Source: Pseudobdellovibrionaceae bacterium
GTDB lineage: Bacteria; Bdellovibrionota; Bdellovibrionia; Bdellovibrionales; JAMPXM01
Length of the DNA stretch: 50,278 nucleotides
Direction of reading: 5' to 3'
NCBI GenBank assembly: GCA_021463345.1
Contig: JAJTYM010000029.1
Location: 1 to 50,278 of the forward strand
Both the position numbers and the translations under genes were made by a program. Position 1 is the stretch's first letter. Each line of letters opens with the position of its first letter. Shown here in pieces: positions 15,801 to 24,026 of this stretch. The notes beneath the pieces were generated by a model that was not told the origin of the DNA, made no database searches, and saw only the letters and a program-made list of their open reading frames with translations.

Positions 15801-16568
15801 AGCACACTGTTGGATTCTCAATGGGCGGGAAGCACTATTTTCTCGCTGACCGGGGTGAGTTTGAGCGGCCCTCCCTCATTGGTTGCGGCCGGTTCCTGCC
15901 AGCCTTTGTTGGTGCAATTGACCGACTCAAGGTCGCCCTTGAGCGCCCCGGTGATCCCGGCGACATCGCTTGTGACGGTCACGCTCACGGCTTCGGGCTC
16001 CCCATCCTCGCTCTACTTTTATGGGAGCGACCAAACCTGCGCCGTAACGGGGTCGCATGGATCGCACGTCGTCAATTTCAACCCAGGTGAATCGACCAAG
16101 CTCGTCTTCGTGAAAGCCGCGGCCGCCGCTACCGAAACCATCACCGCTTTCAGCTCCGGCTTGAGCGCCATGAACAACGTAACCCTAGCCGCGGACAGCT
16201 CTTCCAGCGGCCCCGAATCACATTTGCGCTTCCTCGGCCGCCCTCAATTTCAACGCAATATCTGCCATGGTTTCGCGGTTTTCCGAAGTGACAGCTCGGG
16301 GAACGCTTTGCCTCTCCCGACTTCCCGCGGTCTCACGCTGAGCGATGCCGGGTTCGCCGCGGGATCGATCGTGACCTATTATTCAGACCCGAAATGCCAA
16401 GTGGGACTGGGGACGGGAGCGAATCTGAGCCTTTCCCAGAGCGCGGCGGTGATCTACGTCAAAGTCCTGGGCCTTGAGACGACGGATAGCAGCGGCCGGC
16501 TGTTGATCACTGACAGCGCGAGCATTTTGACTTCTGAAATGACGACGATGCCGATCGGCTCCTATTGA
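12891..16568 (+). CDS. Giant modular lipoprotein with paired-cysteine repeats
   Basis: The protein has 1225 residues. The lipobox LLAC gives Cys19 as the anchor, so it is attached to the envelope and probably surface-exposed. The C-terminal two thirds repeat a module that starts C-x-P (or CHG) and has a second cysteine about 45-55 residues later in a Gly/Ser context (SDPSCGSGG, DQTCAVTG, SDPKCQVG). First cysteines fall near residues 528, 645, 760, 1003 and 1125, a period of 115-122 with one double gap, where a cysteine-free copy begins near GEPLNLHL. The fold is probably a tandem Ig-like or invasin-like beta domain; adhesion or prey or surface contact is inference. SD AGGTGG precedes the ATG. 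Confidence 0.8.
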   Translation: MGWTIRVIGFFVLFTLLACAKKQETATVTLALPDWSSAATHPKSGSGPQTLAAHENISVIIVNINGAGMNAPAVWKWDNHDSGAPATPPTSISLTVPRGPNRLIQVLVVFESAGAMEFHYGDALTAITSDGQGVSVAVNSIGGVNAQGSVSGRYLRADGVGPTGPVEIRFAPPNGRAPMVIETEYMYAGWFRFFALPTAGFTYRFIPTGESLFENFSTTNVTPTGAQQAKIYIPPYWYHDQWSAGTPVGPRKPNLAQTSIVGFFGPGATGKSVCFSNTPATLNDSYASASAADNSKLRWVGNAALGATDAGVQAGGTTSCGAAVDEFITYAKLDETQVTRQEGLLGFRGPFALQPNGGHGYKQEILGVASDLNVVLNWKYVPGVTAPGGVRGTRVFYRFGQSSLSDNDADYGRSGEIKCDELAQLSRPFAFLKDESASAGATSVSTTIPATAANIAEFNAGKFQAVVCPYVTDANGRVQLIPRAGVDFRSYGTGPAVPTAIRLAVVPGAGPFAETTPAARAQVPANTCYPLRVSAMDAAGNPSLPLNNWSLTIKAHVPEGGDENLHSDPSCGSGGDQVSFYGLNNDNAAYVYLKTPASSGAFDVTVQQEFATWLLPATFHASVAASTSATKLTMDAPSALKKFFCYPYTLSSRDDSSRIAHLSTSAVFDYREGFEFFPLSNDCGGGTSSSMAFGPSTAFSWGSFRYVGPGGGALNSSPTTSDSAASGITIVPKPINVEIPEPPARVDLADLPPAVSAEGCYPVSVVLRGASNAEAVILPNDIMNDDLIVQVQASNALLYTSPGCSYSGSSSMSVLIGPYKSRGMMGIYVAPEATGAVTLTITPTNLTGTGANPIATTVSRTAGPAVAGRIRIGLEPQIWQEGVGFVGTHYSRLEGEPLNLHLRASTRLSSLTDTTSFLPPDLSSIGFRVSPASYVVQSDSLWSAGARTLTLTGVTGDMYSGGWNVETGVMSTLLDSQWAGSTIFSLTGVSLSGPPSLVAAGSCQPLLVQLTDSRSPLSAPVIPATSLVTVTLTASGSPSSLYFYGSDQTCAVTGSHGSHVVNFNPGESTKLVFVKAAAAATETITAFSSGLSAMNNVTLAADSSSSGPESHLRFLGRPQFQRNICHGFAVFRSDSSGNALPLPTSRGLTLSDAGFAAGSIVTYYSDPKCQVGLGTGANLSLSQSAAVIYVKVLGLETTDSSGRLLITDSASILTSEMTTMPIGSY

Positions 16569-16578
16569 TCCGGAGATC

Positions 16579-16606
16579 CGCTTCCGAGCCCCGTCGGGTG
16601 GAAGCG
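16579..16606 (+). terminator. Possible hairpin after giant lipoprotein
   Basis: CGCTTCC (16579-16585) and GGAAGCG (16600-16606) form a 7-bp stem with a 14-base loop, 10 bases past the stop. No T-run follows. The remaining gap to 16720 holds no gene. Confidence 0.3.
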
Positions 16607-16720
16607 TCAACGATCGCGATATTTTCGCTTGCCGGGTAGGGGTGGAGTTTTTATTCTTCCCCCGGTTTATTTTAGGGATCTTTTGACGCATTGCGGATCA
16701 CACCGCCGGAGACGCACAGC

Positions 16721-17836
16721 ATGGGTACCTTTGAACTTCTCTCGAAACACGGCGACCACGAACAGGTGGTTTTTTGCCACGATAAAGACATCGGGCTGAA
16801 AGCCATCATCGCCATCCACAACACGGCTCTCGGGCCCGCCCTCGGCGGCACGCGTATGTGGAACTACAAAACCGAAGAGGAAGCCCTCATCGATGTCCTT
16901 CGACTGTCGCGCGGCATGACTTATAAAGCCGCCGCCGCGGGTTTGAACTTGGGCGGCGGCAAAGCCGTCATCATGGGCGACCCCAAAACAATGAAAACCG
17001 AGGGGCTTTTCCGCGCGTTCGGCCGCTACGTCAATTCCCTCAACGGCCGCTACATCACGGCTGAAGACGTCGGCACGAGCGTCAGGGATATGGAATACGT
17101 TTTCATGGAAACGCCCTGGGTGACCGGGATCCCGAAGGCGTTCGGCGGTTCCGGCGACCCGAGTCCGTATACGGCGCATGGCGTTTTGATGGCGATCAAA
17201 GCTGCGGTCAAAGAAAAGCTCGGCGGAGACAGCCTCAAGGGCGTCCGCGTCGCGGTTCAGGGCCTCGGCAACGTCGGCTATCACCTGGTCGAGCATCTTT
17301 CCAAGGAAAACGCGATCGTCACGATCACCGATATCGACACCGATAAAATGAAGCGCGCAGCCGAGCAGTTCCACGCCAAAGCGGTCGCGCCGGACGAAAT
17401 CGTCGGCACTGAATGCGACGTGTTCGCGCCGTGCGCGCTAGGCGCCGTCATCAATGACGACAGCATCGGCAAACTCAGGTGCAAAATCGTCGCGGGAGGC
17501 GCCAACAACCAGCTCGCTGAGCCCCGCCACGGCAATATGCTCCGCGAGATGGATATCCTCTACGCGCCCGACTATGTCGCCAACGCCGGCGGGCTGATGA
17601 ATGTTTTCGTCGAACTCGAGGGCTATTCGCCCGACCGCGCGCTCGACAAGACGACGCAGGTTTACGACAATATGCTGCAAGTTTTCGCGATCGCGAAACG
17701 GGACGGAGTCTCCACGCACGTCGCCGCCGATCAGTTGGCCGAGGAGCGCGTCAAGGTCATCGGCAAGCTCAAGCAAACCCATCTGGGGTTGTCTTCGCGG
17801 CCGTACGCGACGCTCAAGGAAGTCAAGAATCGCTGA
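16721..17836 (+). CDS. ldh: Leucine dehydrogenase
   Basis: The protein has 371 residues, standard for the leucine/phenylalanine/valine dehydrogenase family. It oxidatively deaminates branched-chain amino acids with NAD+ to 2-oxo acids and ammonia. It has the substrate and catalytic lysines in [18 protein letters not shown] (Lys69, Lys81), TAEDVGT, and the NAD fold GLGNVG. The start is ATG at 16721 with GGAG nine bases upstream; a TTG at 16691 is less likely. The preference for leucine over valine is not readable from sequence. The gene suits an organism that feeds on protein. Its 2-oxo acids could also supply branched-chain primers. Confidence 0.92.
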   Translation: MGTFELLSKHGDHEQVVFCHDKDIGLKAIIAIHNTALGPALGGTRMWNYKTEEEALIDVLRLSRGMTYKAAAAGLNLGGGKAVIMGDPKTMKTEGLFRAFGRYVNSLNGRYITAEDVGTSVRDMEYVFMETPWVTGIPKAFGGSGDPSPYTAHGVLMAIKAAVKEKLGGDSLKGVRVAVQGLGNVGYHLVEHLSKENAIVTITDIDTDKMKRAAEQFHAKAVAPDEIVGTECDVFAPCALGAVINDDSIGKLRCKIVAGGANNQLAEPRHGNMLREMDILYAPDYVANAGGLMNVFVELEGYSPDRALDKTTQVYDNMLQVFAIAKRDGVSTHVAADQLAEERVKVIGKLKQTHLGLSSRPYATLKEVKNR

Positions 17837-17904
17837 TTTCAACCTATGGGCCCTCTCCGCGCATCGACGAGGCGACGCCGCGGCCGGTTGACAAAGGGTC
17901 CACC

Positions 17905-18786
17905 GTGAACAACGATGCTCGGGATATCAATAGGTTATTGAATCTGGCCCGAGCAGGAGACCCGAACTTGTCCAAAGCCGACGTCACAATCGATAAAAGC
18001 GATCTGAAACGCCCTGATGTCTTCGTCCAGACGATGGAAAAATCCTGGATGACGATCGAGAAGAACGGAGCGGTCGTCGCCGTGCTGATCAGCGCGTTGA
18101 TCGTGGCGGCTTTGGGTTACCTGGTTTGGGATTTCGTGCAAGGCCGCGCGGAAAAGGCCGCGGCCGAGGACCTCTACAAAGCCGAAGCCGAGTACTTCAA
18201 GATCAAGGATGGTTTTGATCGCGCCAGATTCGAAGCCCTGGTCCCCGCGTCCAAAGACGAAAAAAGCGGGGAGGCGGATAAGCCGCAGGCCGCTACCGGC
18301 GACCTGGAGCAAGACTATGGCAAAGTCATCAGCGGATTGGAAGAAGTCGTCGCGAGGCAGGCGAAGACGGCGGCCGGGACGCAGGCCGCGGTCTGGCTGG
18401 CGGAAATCTACCTGGACTACAAACAACCCGAGAAAGCGGTCGCGGCGCTCGACAAAGTCGTCACGCACCAGAGTGAATCGACTCTGCTTTTCGGCGTCGC
18501 GAACATGGTCCGCGGCAGCGCGCTCGCGGCCAAAGGGGATTGCGCCCAGGCCGTCGACTCTTGGCAGAAGGTCGTCGACAGCCCGAAGAATTCGTTTCTG
18601 CACCCGGAAGCTCTTTTAAAATCGGGAGTTTGCCAGGAAACCCTCCAGCAGCACGCGAAAGCGATCGAAACGTATCGCAGGCTCACGGAAACCCACTCAG
18701 AGACGAGCGCGGGCCAGATGGCCAAGGCATTCCTGAGGGCGCTCGAGATGAAAACGGCCGTGGCTCCAGCGGCGAAAGCGGGTTGA
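17905..18786 (+). CDS. YfgM-like membrane TPR protein
   Basis: The protein has 293 residues. One membrane segment at about residues 56-77 (AVVAVLISALIVAALGYLVW) follows a charged N terminus, then an alpha-helical periplasmic part with TPR-like repeats (WLAEIYLDYKQPEKAVAAL, ALAAKGDCAQAVDSWQKVV). This matches the YfgM/TPR_21 family, which in E. coli associates with SecYEG and periplasmic chaperones. It starts with GTG after AAAGGG. The bamB-like gene begins three bases downstream, the same yfgM-bamB order as E. coli, which supports the assignment. der is not next in line here. Confidence 0.85.
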   Translation: MNNDARDINRLLNLARAGDPNLSKADVTIDKSDLKRPDVFVQTMEKSWMTIEKNGAVVAVLISALIVAALGYLVWDFVQGRAEKAAAEDLYKAEAEYFKIKDGFDRARFEALVPASKDEKSGEADKPQAATGDLEQDYGKVISGLEEVVARQAKTAAGTQAAVWLAEIYLDYKQPEKAVAALDKVVTHQSESTLLFGVANMVRGSALAAKGDCAQAVDSWQKVVDSPKNSFLHPEALLKSGVCQETLQQHAKAIETYRRLTETHSETSAGQMAKAFLRALEMKTAVAPAAKAG

Positions 18787-18789
18787 GGC

Positions 18790-19968
18790 ATGCACCGGCG
18801 GTCAACCGCGATCTGGATCCTCTCGGCCGCGGCGTCGATCTCGATCGGCTGCGCCAGCCTCCGATCGGCCGTCGATGGGGTCGGAACGGCGAATCGCTCG
18901 CTCGTGCTCGACCGCCAATGGGTGCGCAGCACGCTTGACAAGGAATTCTTGCTCTTCCGCCGTACGCATCGCATGACTCCGGTCTTTTTCGGCGATCTCA
19001 TCATACAGGGCAACGCCATCGACGGGATCGTCGCGTTCGACCGCAAGACCGGCGCGCAAGCGTGGCGTTTGAACATTGAAAACGGTGTCGAGGGCGGCGC
19101 CCAAATTTCCGAGGGCCGCCTGTTTTTCGGCGCCAGCGACGGCCAGTTCTACGCAGTCAACGCTGAGAATGGCAAAGTCCTGTGGACCTTCCCGGTGCGC
19201 GCGGAAACGCTCGCCCCACCGACGGTCGAAGGGAACGTGGTCTATTTCCAAAGCGGGGCCGACATGGTCTTCGCTCTCGACGCGTCGAGCGGGAAACAGC
19301 TTTGGCTCTACAACCGTCAGACCAATTCGCAATTGTCCATTCGCTCGACCACGCGCCCGACGATCGATCAAAATCTCGTCTATGTCGGGTTCAGCGACGG
19401 CTTTTTAGTCGCGCTCGGCAAACAGACGGGCGCTCCGCAATGGGAAAAGAAACTCTCGCGCAGCCTGCGCTTCAACGACATCGACGCGACTCCGATCGTC
19501 GACGGCGGTTTGATTTACGTTTCCAGCTACGACGGCGCTCTGTACGCCGTGAACAAAGAGAACGGCGACGTCGCTTGGGAGTTCAACGAGGGTGGTTACG
19601 CCCCGGTCACGCTCGGGAAAGACGCCCTTTATTACTCGACGACGACGGGCGCGTTGCACGCGCTCGACAAGGGAACGGGTCGAAAGATTTGGTCCCGCAA
19701 CGTCGCGCGCGGGATCGCGACGCAACCCGTGCTGATGGGTGGGTACCTGGTTTACGGGGAATCCGAAGGCGCGCTTCAAGTGACCGACTCGCGCACCGGC
19801 AGTTGGCTGGCGCGTTTCGAGCCGGGGCGCGGGATTCTCGCCGCTCCGTTGGCGGCCGAGGCGTCCAACGAGATCTACTTCATTTCCGCCAACGCGAACC
19901 TGTTCGCTATGAAGCTCCAATTCCGCGGTCAGACCGATCGCCTGCCTTGGCAAACGGAAGGCCCGTGA
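18790..19968 (+). CDS. bamB: BamB-like beta-propeller lipoprotein
   Basis: The protein has 392 residues. The lipobox ISIGC (Cys21) makes it a lipoprotein. The rest is a run of PQQ-type propeller blades with W at conserved places (GAQAWRLNIENG, NGKVLWTFPV, SGKQLWLYN, TGAPQWEKKL, NGDVAWEF, TGRKIWSRN). BamB is the propeller subunit of the outer-membrane protein assembly machine. The PQQ-enzyme catalytic residues are not expected and not seen. It overlaps the following lipoprotein gene by one base (TGATG) and follows the YfgM-like gene, so an outer-membrane assembly operon is likely. Confidence 0.88.
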   Translation: MHRRSTAIWILSAAASISIGCASLRSAVDGVGTANRSLVLDRQWVRSTLDKEFLLFRRTHRMTPVFFGDLIIQGNAIDGIVAFDRKTGAQAWRLNIENGVEGGAQISEGRLFFGASDGQFYAVNAENGKVLWTFPVRAETLAPPTVEGNVVYFQSGADMVFALDASSGKQLWLYNRQTNSQLSIRSTTRPTIDQNLVYVGFSDGFLVALGKQTGAPQWEKKLSRSLRFNDIDATPIVDGGLIYVSSYDGALYAVNKENGDVAWEFNEGGYAPVTLGKDALYYSTTTGALHALDKGTGRKIWSRNVARGIATQPVLMGGYLVYGESEGALQVTDSRTGSWLARFEPGRGILAAPLAAEASNEIYFISANANLFAMKLQFRGQTDRLPWQTEGP

Positions 19969-20450
19969 TGCATCAGACCCTCGTTTTCGCTTCGTTCCTC
20001 GCGTTCACGGCGCCGCTTCTCTCTTCTTGCGCGACCGGAAGTTGCCGGCAAGTGGCCAACGCCGAGGCCAATGCGCAAGCCCATCCGTCCCCGCCCGCGG
20101 CTCCGGCCCCCTCTTCGGTCGGGCCGGGCCCCAAAGCGTCGCGTGCGAAAAAAACCGCGGCGCCCGCTCCGTCATCCGTGCCTCAGGGAGGGGGCATCCA
20201 AGGCGAAACGGTCACCGTCTACAAGTACGACGGCAGTTTGCAGTGTGGCCAAGGCAAAGCCGTTCCCGTCGCCGATATGGAGCGCGAATTGTCGGGGATC
20301 CCGGTCCAATCCCGGGAAAAGAAACCGGACGGCCTCATGCATATCCAAGTCTGCGGCCAACCCACGGGGATGGTGAACGCCTACGTGATCCCATTCACCA
20401 AGCTCATCGAGGCTGAAAAGCGCGGTTTTCGCCGCTGGAATTTCGAATGA
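19968..20450 (+). CDS. Small Pro/Ala-linker lipoprotein
   Basis: The protein has 160 residues. The signal peptide ends in lipobox LLSSC (Cys21). A Pro/Ala/Ser linker of about 40 residues (SPPAAPAPSSVGPGPK) follows, then a compact domain with two further cysteines (CGQGK and VCGQPTG) that may form a disulfide. It ends in basic-aromatic RGFRRWNFE. I know no family. Coupling is tight: its start overlaps the bamB stop and its own stop overlaps the M48 gene start (ATGA). Membership of the envelope operon is therefore firm although its function is unknown. Confidence 0.8.
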   Translation: MHQTLVFASFLAFTAPLLSSCATGSCRQVANAEANAQAHPSPPAAPAPSSVGPGPKASRAKKTAAPAPSSVPQGGGIQGETVTVYKYDGSLQCGQGKAVPVADMERELSGIPVQSREKKPDGLMHIQVCGQPTGMVNAYVIPFTKLIEAEKRGFRRWNFE

Positions 20451-21460
20451 ACTCCAATTCCGCTCTCCGGGAACTCGACGACGCGCTAAAAGAGCTCAAC
20501 GCCACGACCGTCGGCCGTCGGGCGTTTTTACTGGCCGCGCCCTTGCTCATGGCCGCGTGCGCGAGCACCGATAAAACCCGCTTCCGCGAAGGCGACAACG
20601 CCGATCAACAAATCGACATCACGCCCGACGACGAGCGCAAGATGACCCGGGAAGCCCTTGGCCAGATGTCCAAGGACTATCCGCCGCTCAAGGACCGGGA
20701 GATCCAATCCTACGTCTCGAATCTCGGCGACCGTTTGGTCGCCACCAATGGACTGGCCGGCAATCCATACAATTACAGTTTCACCGTCGTGGACGTGAAT
20801 TACGTCAACGCGTTCGCCCTTCCCGCAGGAACGGTTTTCGTGACCACGCCCCTGCTGGCGATGGCCGAAACGGAAGCCGAACTCGCCGGCGTCATCGGGC
20901 ACGAAATCGGGCACATCAAGGCCCGCCACGCGGCCGAACGCATCGACAAAGCGAAAAAAGAACAGAACAGAGGCCTGATGTACATCTTGGGCGGCGGCGT
21001 TCTCGGAGGCGCCGCGGGCTACGGCATCGGCAGGCTCATCTGTCCGCCGAAAGACCAAAAATGCCTGCGAACGGCCGCGACGGCCGGGGCGGCGGCTGGA
21101 GCCGGAGGCGGTCTTTTGATCCAGAAATACAAGTTCATGGCCAATTCGCGCGAAGACGAGATGGAAGCCGATCGCATCGGCTTCAAGACCGCGGTGCGCG
21201 CAGGATACTCAAAAGACCACGTCGGCCATTTCTACGCCAAGCTCCTCAAGATGGAGGAGGCGCGCGACAAAGGCGGCGGCGGGGTTTTGCAATCCTTCGC
21301 TGACGCCCTGAGCACGCATCCGCCGAGCCGCGAACGCGTCGTGCAGATGAACCAAATGGCGACTGAAACCAGGGCCGCCGGCAAAACCACGGTCAGCTCG
21401 AGCGATTTCGAGCGCGTCAAGCGCAGGGCGGTGAATTTAGGTTCCGCCGCGAAGAGCTGA
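20447..21460 (+). CDS. M48 metallopeptidase with Tat-like lipoprotein signal
   Basis: The protein has 337 residues. The HExxH zinc motif is HEIGH (His152, Glu153, His156) with the third ligand in SREDEMEADRIGF near residue 235. The family includes BepA/LoiP and YggG, periplasmic proteases of outer-membrane protein quality control. The N terminus carries TVGRRAFLLAAPLLMAAC: a twin-arginine motif directly before a hydrophobic stretch and lipobox, so a folded lipoprotein exported by Tat is predicted. A Gly/Ala-rich insertion with a cysteine pair (CPPKDQKC) lies between HEIGH and the third ligand. It sits in the BamB-like operon, as expected for an outer-membrane quality-control protease. Confidence 0.9.
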   Translation: MNSNSALRELDDALKELNATTVGRRAFLLAAPLLMAACASTDKTRFREGDNADQQIDITPDDERKMTREALGQMSKDYPPLKDREIQSYVSNLGDRLVATNGLAGNPYNYSFTVVDVNYVNAFALPAGTVFVTTPLLAMAETEAELAGVIGHEIGHIKARHAAERIDKAKKEQNRGLMYILGGGVLGGAAGYGIGRLICPPKDQKCLRTAATAGAAAGAGGGLLIQKYKFMANSREDEMEADRIGFKTAVRAGYSKDHVGHFYAKLLKMEEARDKGGGGVLQSFADALSTHPPSRERVVQMNQMATETRAAGKTTVSSSDFERVKRRAVNLGSAAKS

Positions 21461-21461
21461 C

Positions 21462-22037
21462 ATGAAATACATCATCTCAGGAACCAACCGGCCCGGTTCA
21501 AGAACCCTTGCCGTCAGCCGCATCATTCAAGGCATCTGGGCGACGCTCGGCGAGCGCGTCGAGATCATCGACCTTTGTGACGTGGAACTCGGGAACGTGA
21601 CGGGGAGCGAGTATGGAAGCGAGAATCTGCCGCCGAAAATGCGGTCCGCCATCGACAAGGTCAACTCGGCCGACGGGTTGATCGTGGTCTGTCCTGAGTA
21701 CAACGGATCGATGCCCGGGGCGCTGAAGTACTTCATCGATTTCTGGAAATACCCTCTCACGTTCGAGTCGCGGCCGATCGCGCTCGTCGGCTTAGGCGGG
21801 CGGTTCGGGGGTTTGAGGCCCGTCGAGCACTTGCAAGGCGTCTTCGGCTATCGCAACGCCTATATCTTCCCGATCCGGGTTTTCCTCACCGACATCTTCA
21901 CCGGTCTCAAAGACGGCGAGCTTCAGGATCCGCGCTTGTCCGCCCTCTTGGAAGCGCAGGCGGGCGGATTCCAGAAATTCGCGCGCGCGCTCCGGTCCGA
22001 GAAGTTGGACGCGAACTCCATGGCGAAGCCGGGCTGA
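21462..22037 (+). CDS. NADPH-dependent FMN reductase
   Basis: The protein has 191 residues of flavodoxin-like fold. It has the FMN-phosphate loop SGTNRPGSRT at the N terminus and PEYNGSMPGALKYFIDF around residue 80, the FMN-ring loop of the NAD(P)H:FMN/quinone/chromate reductase family. It should use FMN and NADPH to reduce quinones, nitro compounds or azo groups; the true substrate is unknown. It starts one base after the M48 gene, so it shares the operon, but its role there is unclear. Confidence 0.88.
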   Translation: MKYIISGTNRPGSRTLAVSRIIQGIWATLGERVEIIDLCDVELGNVTGSEYGSENLPPKMRSAIDKVNSADGLIVVCPEYNGSMPGALKYFIDFWKYPLTFESRPIALVGLGGRFGGLRPVEHLQGVFGYRNAYIFPIRVFLTDIFTGLKDGELQDPRLSALLEAQAGGFQKFARALRSEKLDANSMAKPG

Positions 22038-22341
22038 TCCGCAAGCCGGCAAGCGGGACCGAGCGCCCCATGTCGTGAATTCTCCAAATCATTTTTATGC
22101 GCAGGCGACCTTCATCGCCCGCGCGCCGGTTAACTTTCGGCCTGAGGTTCCGTCGCGACCCGCCGAAAGGAGTCGGATGACACGCTTGAATTTTCCGGCC
22201 GAGCTTCTGGCGGGCGCAAACCCGGATTCGCTGCGTGTCCGGATCACGCGCCTCAAGGACCTGATCGCGCACGTTCGGCGATCGCGCTCCAACGTCAACC
22301 AACCACTCAAGGCAACCCACAACCACAACAGGAGGAAAGCC
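22038..22341 (+). other. Leader region before csbD
   Basis: No separate gene is supported. An ATG at 22177 with a good AAAGGAG site is in frame with the csbD-like gene and would add 55 residues. This extension has no CsbD homology and is basic, whereas the ATG at 22342 has a better site (AGGAGG) and a family-type start. The extension may be a leader peptide or a real alternative start. No strong promoter was seen. Confidence 0.4.
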
Positions 22342-22548
22342 ATGAATTGGGATCAAGTCGAAGGCAAATGGAAAGAGTACAAAGGGCAGATCAAGCAGAA
22401 GTGGAACAAACTCACCGATGACGACATCGGCCAGATGTCCGGCAAGAAAGACGAACTCATGGGCCGCCTGCAGAAGACTTACGGTTATACGCAGGAACAA
22501 GCCGAACGCGAGGTCGATGAATTCAGCCAAAGCCTCGATCGTCACTAA
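22342..22548 (+). CDS. CsbD-like stress-response protein
   Basis: The protein has 68 residues. MNWDQVEGKWKEYKGQIK is the typical N-terminal motif of the CsbD family (general-stress proteins, sigma-B regulon in Bacillus, RpoS-linked YjbJ in E. coli). A second motif region, GKKDELMGRLQKTYGYT, follows. It is a soluble, highly charged helical protein with unknown biochemical role. AGGAGG precedes the start. A 26-base palindromic hairpin with a short T-run ends the transcript. Confidence 0.9.
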   Translation: MNWDQVEGKWKEYKGQIKQKWNKLTDDDIGQMSGKKDELMGRLQKTYGYTQEQAEREVDEFSQSLDRH

Positions 22549-22622
22549 TCGATCGCCACTGGCGCCGCCATCGGAACGGGGAGACCCATGCGGGATTCTT
22601 CGCATGACCAGGCCGGTTCGCG

Positions 22623-22653
22623 CGGGGAGACGGCATGCCGTCTCCCCGATTTT
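22623..22653 (+). terminator. Intrinsic terminator, 26-base perfect palindrome
   Basis: CGGGGAGACGGCA is followed at once by its exact reverse complement (22623-22648), then ATTTT. It is a strong GC stem of eleven base pairs with a CATG loop, 75 bases past the csbD-like stop. The same DNA lies upstream of the small ORF at 22675, so read-through or a promoter is needed for that gene. Confidence 0.65.
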
Positions 22654-22674
22654 CCGCCATCTGCGCGCGGGGCC

Positions 22675-22806
22675 ATGGACCGTATCGTCAGTCGTCTCGT
22701 CGCACTCAACGAATACAGCCGAGAGCAAGCCCTTTTCGTCGCCAAGGACATCATCCGCTGGCGTTTTTCAAGTCATTCGAGATTCAACAAGGAGATCCTG
22801 CCATGA
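22675..22806 (+). CDS. Small hypothetical protein coupled to lipoprotein
   Basis: The protein has 43 residues (MDRIVSRLVALNEYSREQAL at the start), helical, with a Trp-Arg-Phe end region. Its stop overlaps the start of the next lipoprotein gene as ATGA (22803-22806), typical of coupled genes, and its composition looks coding. The Shine-Dalgarno for this ATG is weak. An upstream ATG at 22588 has a GGGGAG site but would place the terminator palindrome inside the coding region. No family is recognised. Confidence 0.45.
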   Translation: MDRIVSRLVALNEYSREQALFVAKDIIRWRFSSHSRFNKEILP

Positions 22807-23990
22807 AACATACCACACGACGTGCCGCGTGGGGCGCTTCGGTGCTTCTCGCGGGGCTAGCCCTCACGGGTTGCGACAGGAATGCGAGCCAACGGGAGGG
22901 CGTCCAGGAGAGCGCGGGCACGAACGCGACCGATACGACGACGCCCACCGGAATCCCGTCCGGCACCGGCTCCGACGCGACGGCGAGCTCGGAGGCGGCT
23001 TCGGCGCCCGGGACCGCCTCCACGACCACAGAAACAAAAACGGGGGGTGCGACCGCGGCGACGGGAGTAGCGCGCGAAACAAAACGCGAGAAAACACCGC
23101 GAGCCAACTCGGGGGGAACCGGAAAAGCCGCCGACCGGAAATCCGCGGCGACCACGCCCATGGGCGACGACGGAGCGCGAACGGCTCCACGGACAACGGT
23201 CGGGGCGATGACGACCGAGCCGGGGCGGCAAGATCACTCCGACCACGCAGCGGCACTCGAACCGCGGCCGATCGGTGTATCGGACAGCAATACGGCGATT
23301 TCCGATCCGTATCGGCAGCCGAGCGCGACCAGTGACGTCGGCGCCATCGACGATGACAGCGACACGGAGATGATCGATGAGGAGCGCGCTATGAGCGGGT
23401 CGACCACGTCAGTCGTGACTGCACCCGCGTCGCCATCGGCGCGAGCGACCGACCCAAACGCGTCAGCCGCCCTCGACGCCGAGCGCCTGAAAGATCTGTA
23501 CAATCCGGCAAAGGCCCTCGAACCGCAAAGCAAATACCCGGACCATACGGGGTCGACGTCGATCACCGGCGTACCGCGCGATCATGCCCAGGCGGGGAGC
23601 CGCACGACGGTGTTCACGGATCCGACGATCGCTCCCCTGCGCGACAATCCCATCCTTGGCGTCGACGCGTCGGTTTCGAATTTGAACCTGACCCGGTATC
23701 CGTACGATCAGCGCGCGGCATTCAAGGGCGATATGGCGGACCGACTTGAGAGCCTCGATGCCCGCATTGAGATGGTTCGCAACGACGTCAGTGAAGAGCC
23801 CGTGAAAAAACGGCGTGAGTACCGGGAACTGGTGAAAAACATCGAAGCCAAGTACAAAGCGGCCGAGAGCCGCCTGCAAGACACCGGAAAAATCCAAAAT
23901 CCCGATTGGGACGTCTACAAGGTCGAGTTTCGTGACCAAATGGCCGACCTTGAACGCTCGTACGAGTCTCTGCGGACAGTGATGCAGTGA
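22803..23990 (+). CDS. Thr/Ala-rich lipoprotein with C-terminal helical domain
   Basis: The protein has 395 residues. Lipobox LTGC (Cys24) follows a basic signal start. Residues about 30-240 are low-complexity Thr/Ala/Ser/Gly/Asp, probably a disordered spacer. The last about 100 residues are charged and helical (MADRLESLDARIEMVRNDVS; KNIEAKYKAAESRLQ), a likely coiled coil. It resembles an envelope stalk or spacer protein; no family is known. The stop lies in an 8-base tandem repeat (AGTGATGC three times, 23978-24001), prone to slippage just beyond the reading frame. AAGGAG precedes the ATG. Confidence 0.8.
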   Translation: MKHTTRRAAWGASVLLAGLALTGCDRNASQREGVQESAGTNATDTTTPTGIPSGTGSDATASSEAASAPGTASTTTETKTGGATAATGVARETKREKTPRANSGGTGKAADRKSAATTPMGDDGARTAPRTTVGAMTTEPGRQDHSDHAAALEPRPIGVSDSNTAISDPYRQPSATSDVGAIDDDSDTEMIDEERAMSGSTTSVVTAPASPSARATDPNASAALDAERLKDLYNPAKALEPQSKYPDHTGSTSITGVPRDHAQAGSRTTVFTDPTIAPLRDNPILGVDASVSNLNLTRYPYDQRAAFKGDMADRLESLDARIEMVRNDVSEEPVKKRREYRELVKNIEAKYKAAESRLQDTGKIQNPDWDVYKVEFRDQMADLERSYESLRTVMQ

Positions 23991-24026
23991 TGCAGTGATG
24001 CGGGTCGTTTTGAGGCGCGGTTGGCT

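Noticed and set aside
22588-22674. Upstream extension of the 43-residue ORF
   Set aside because: It would translate the terminator palindrome; kept only as an alternative start.
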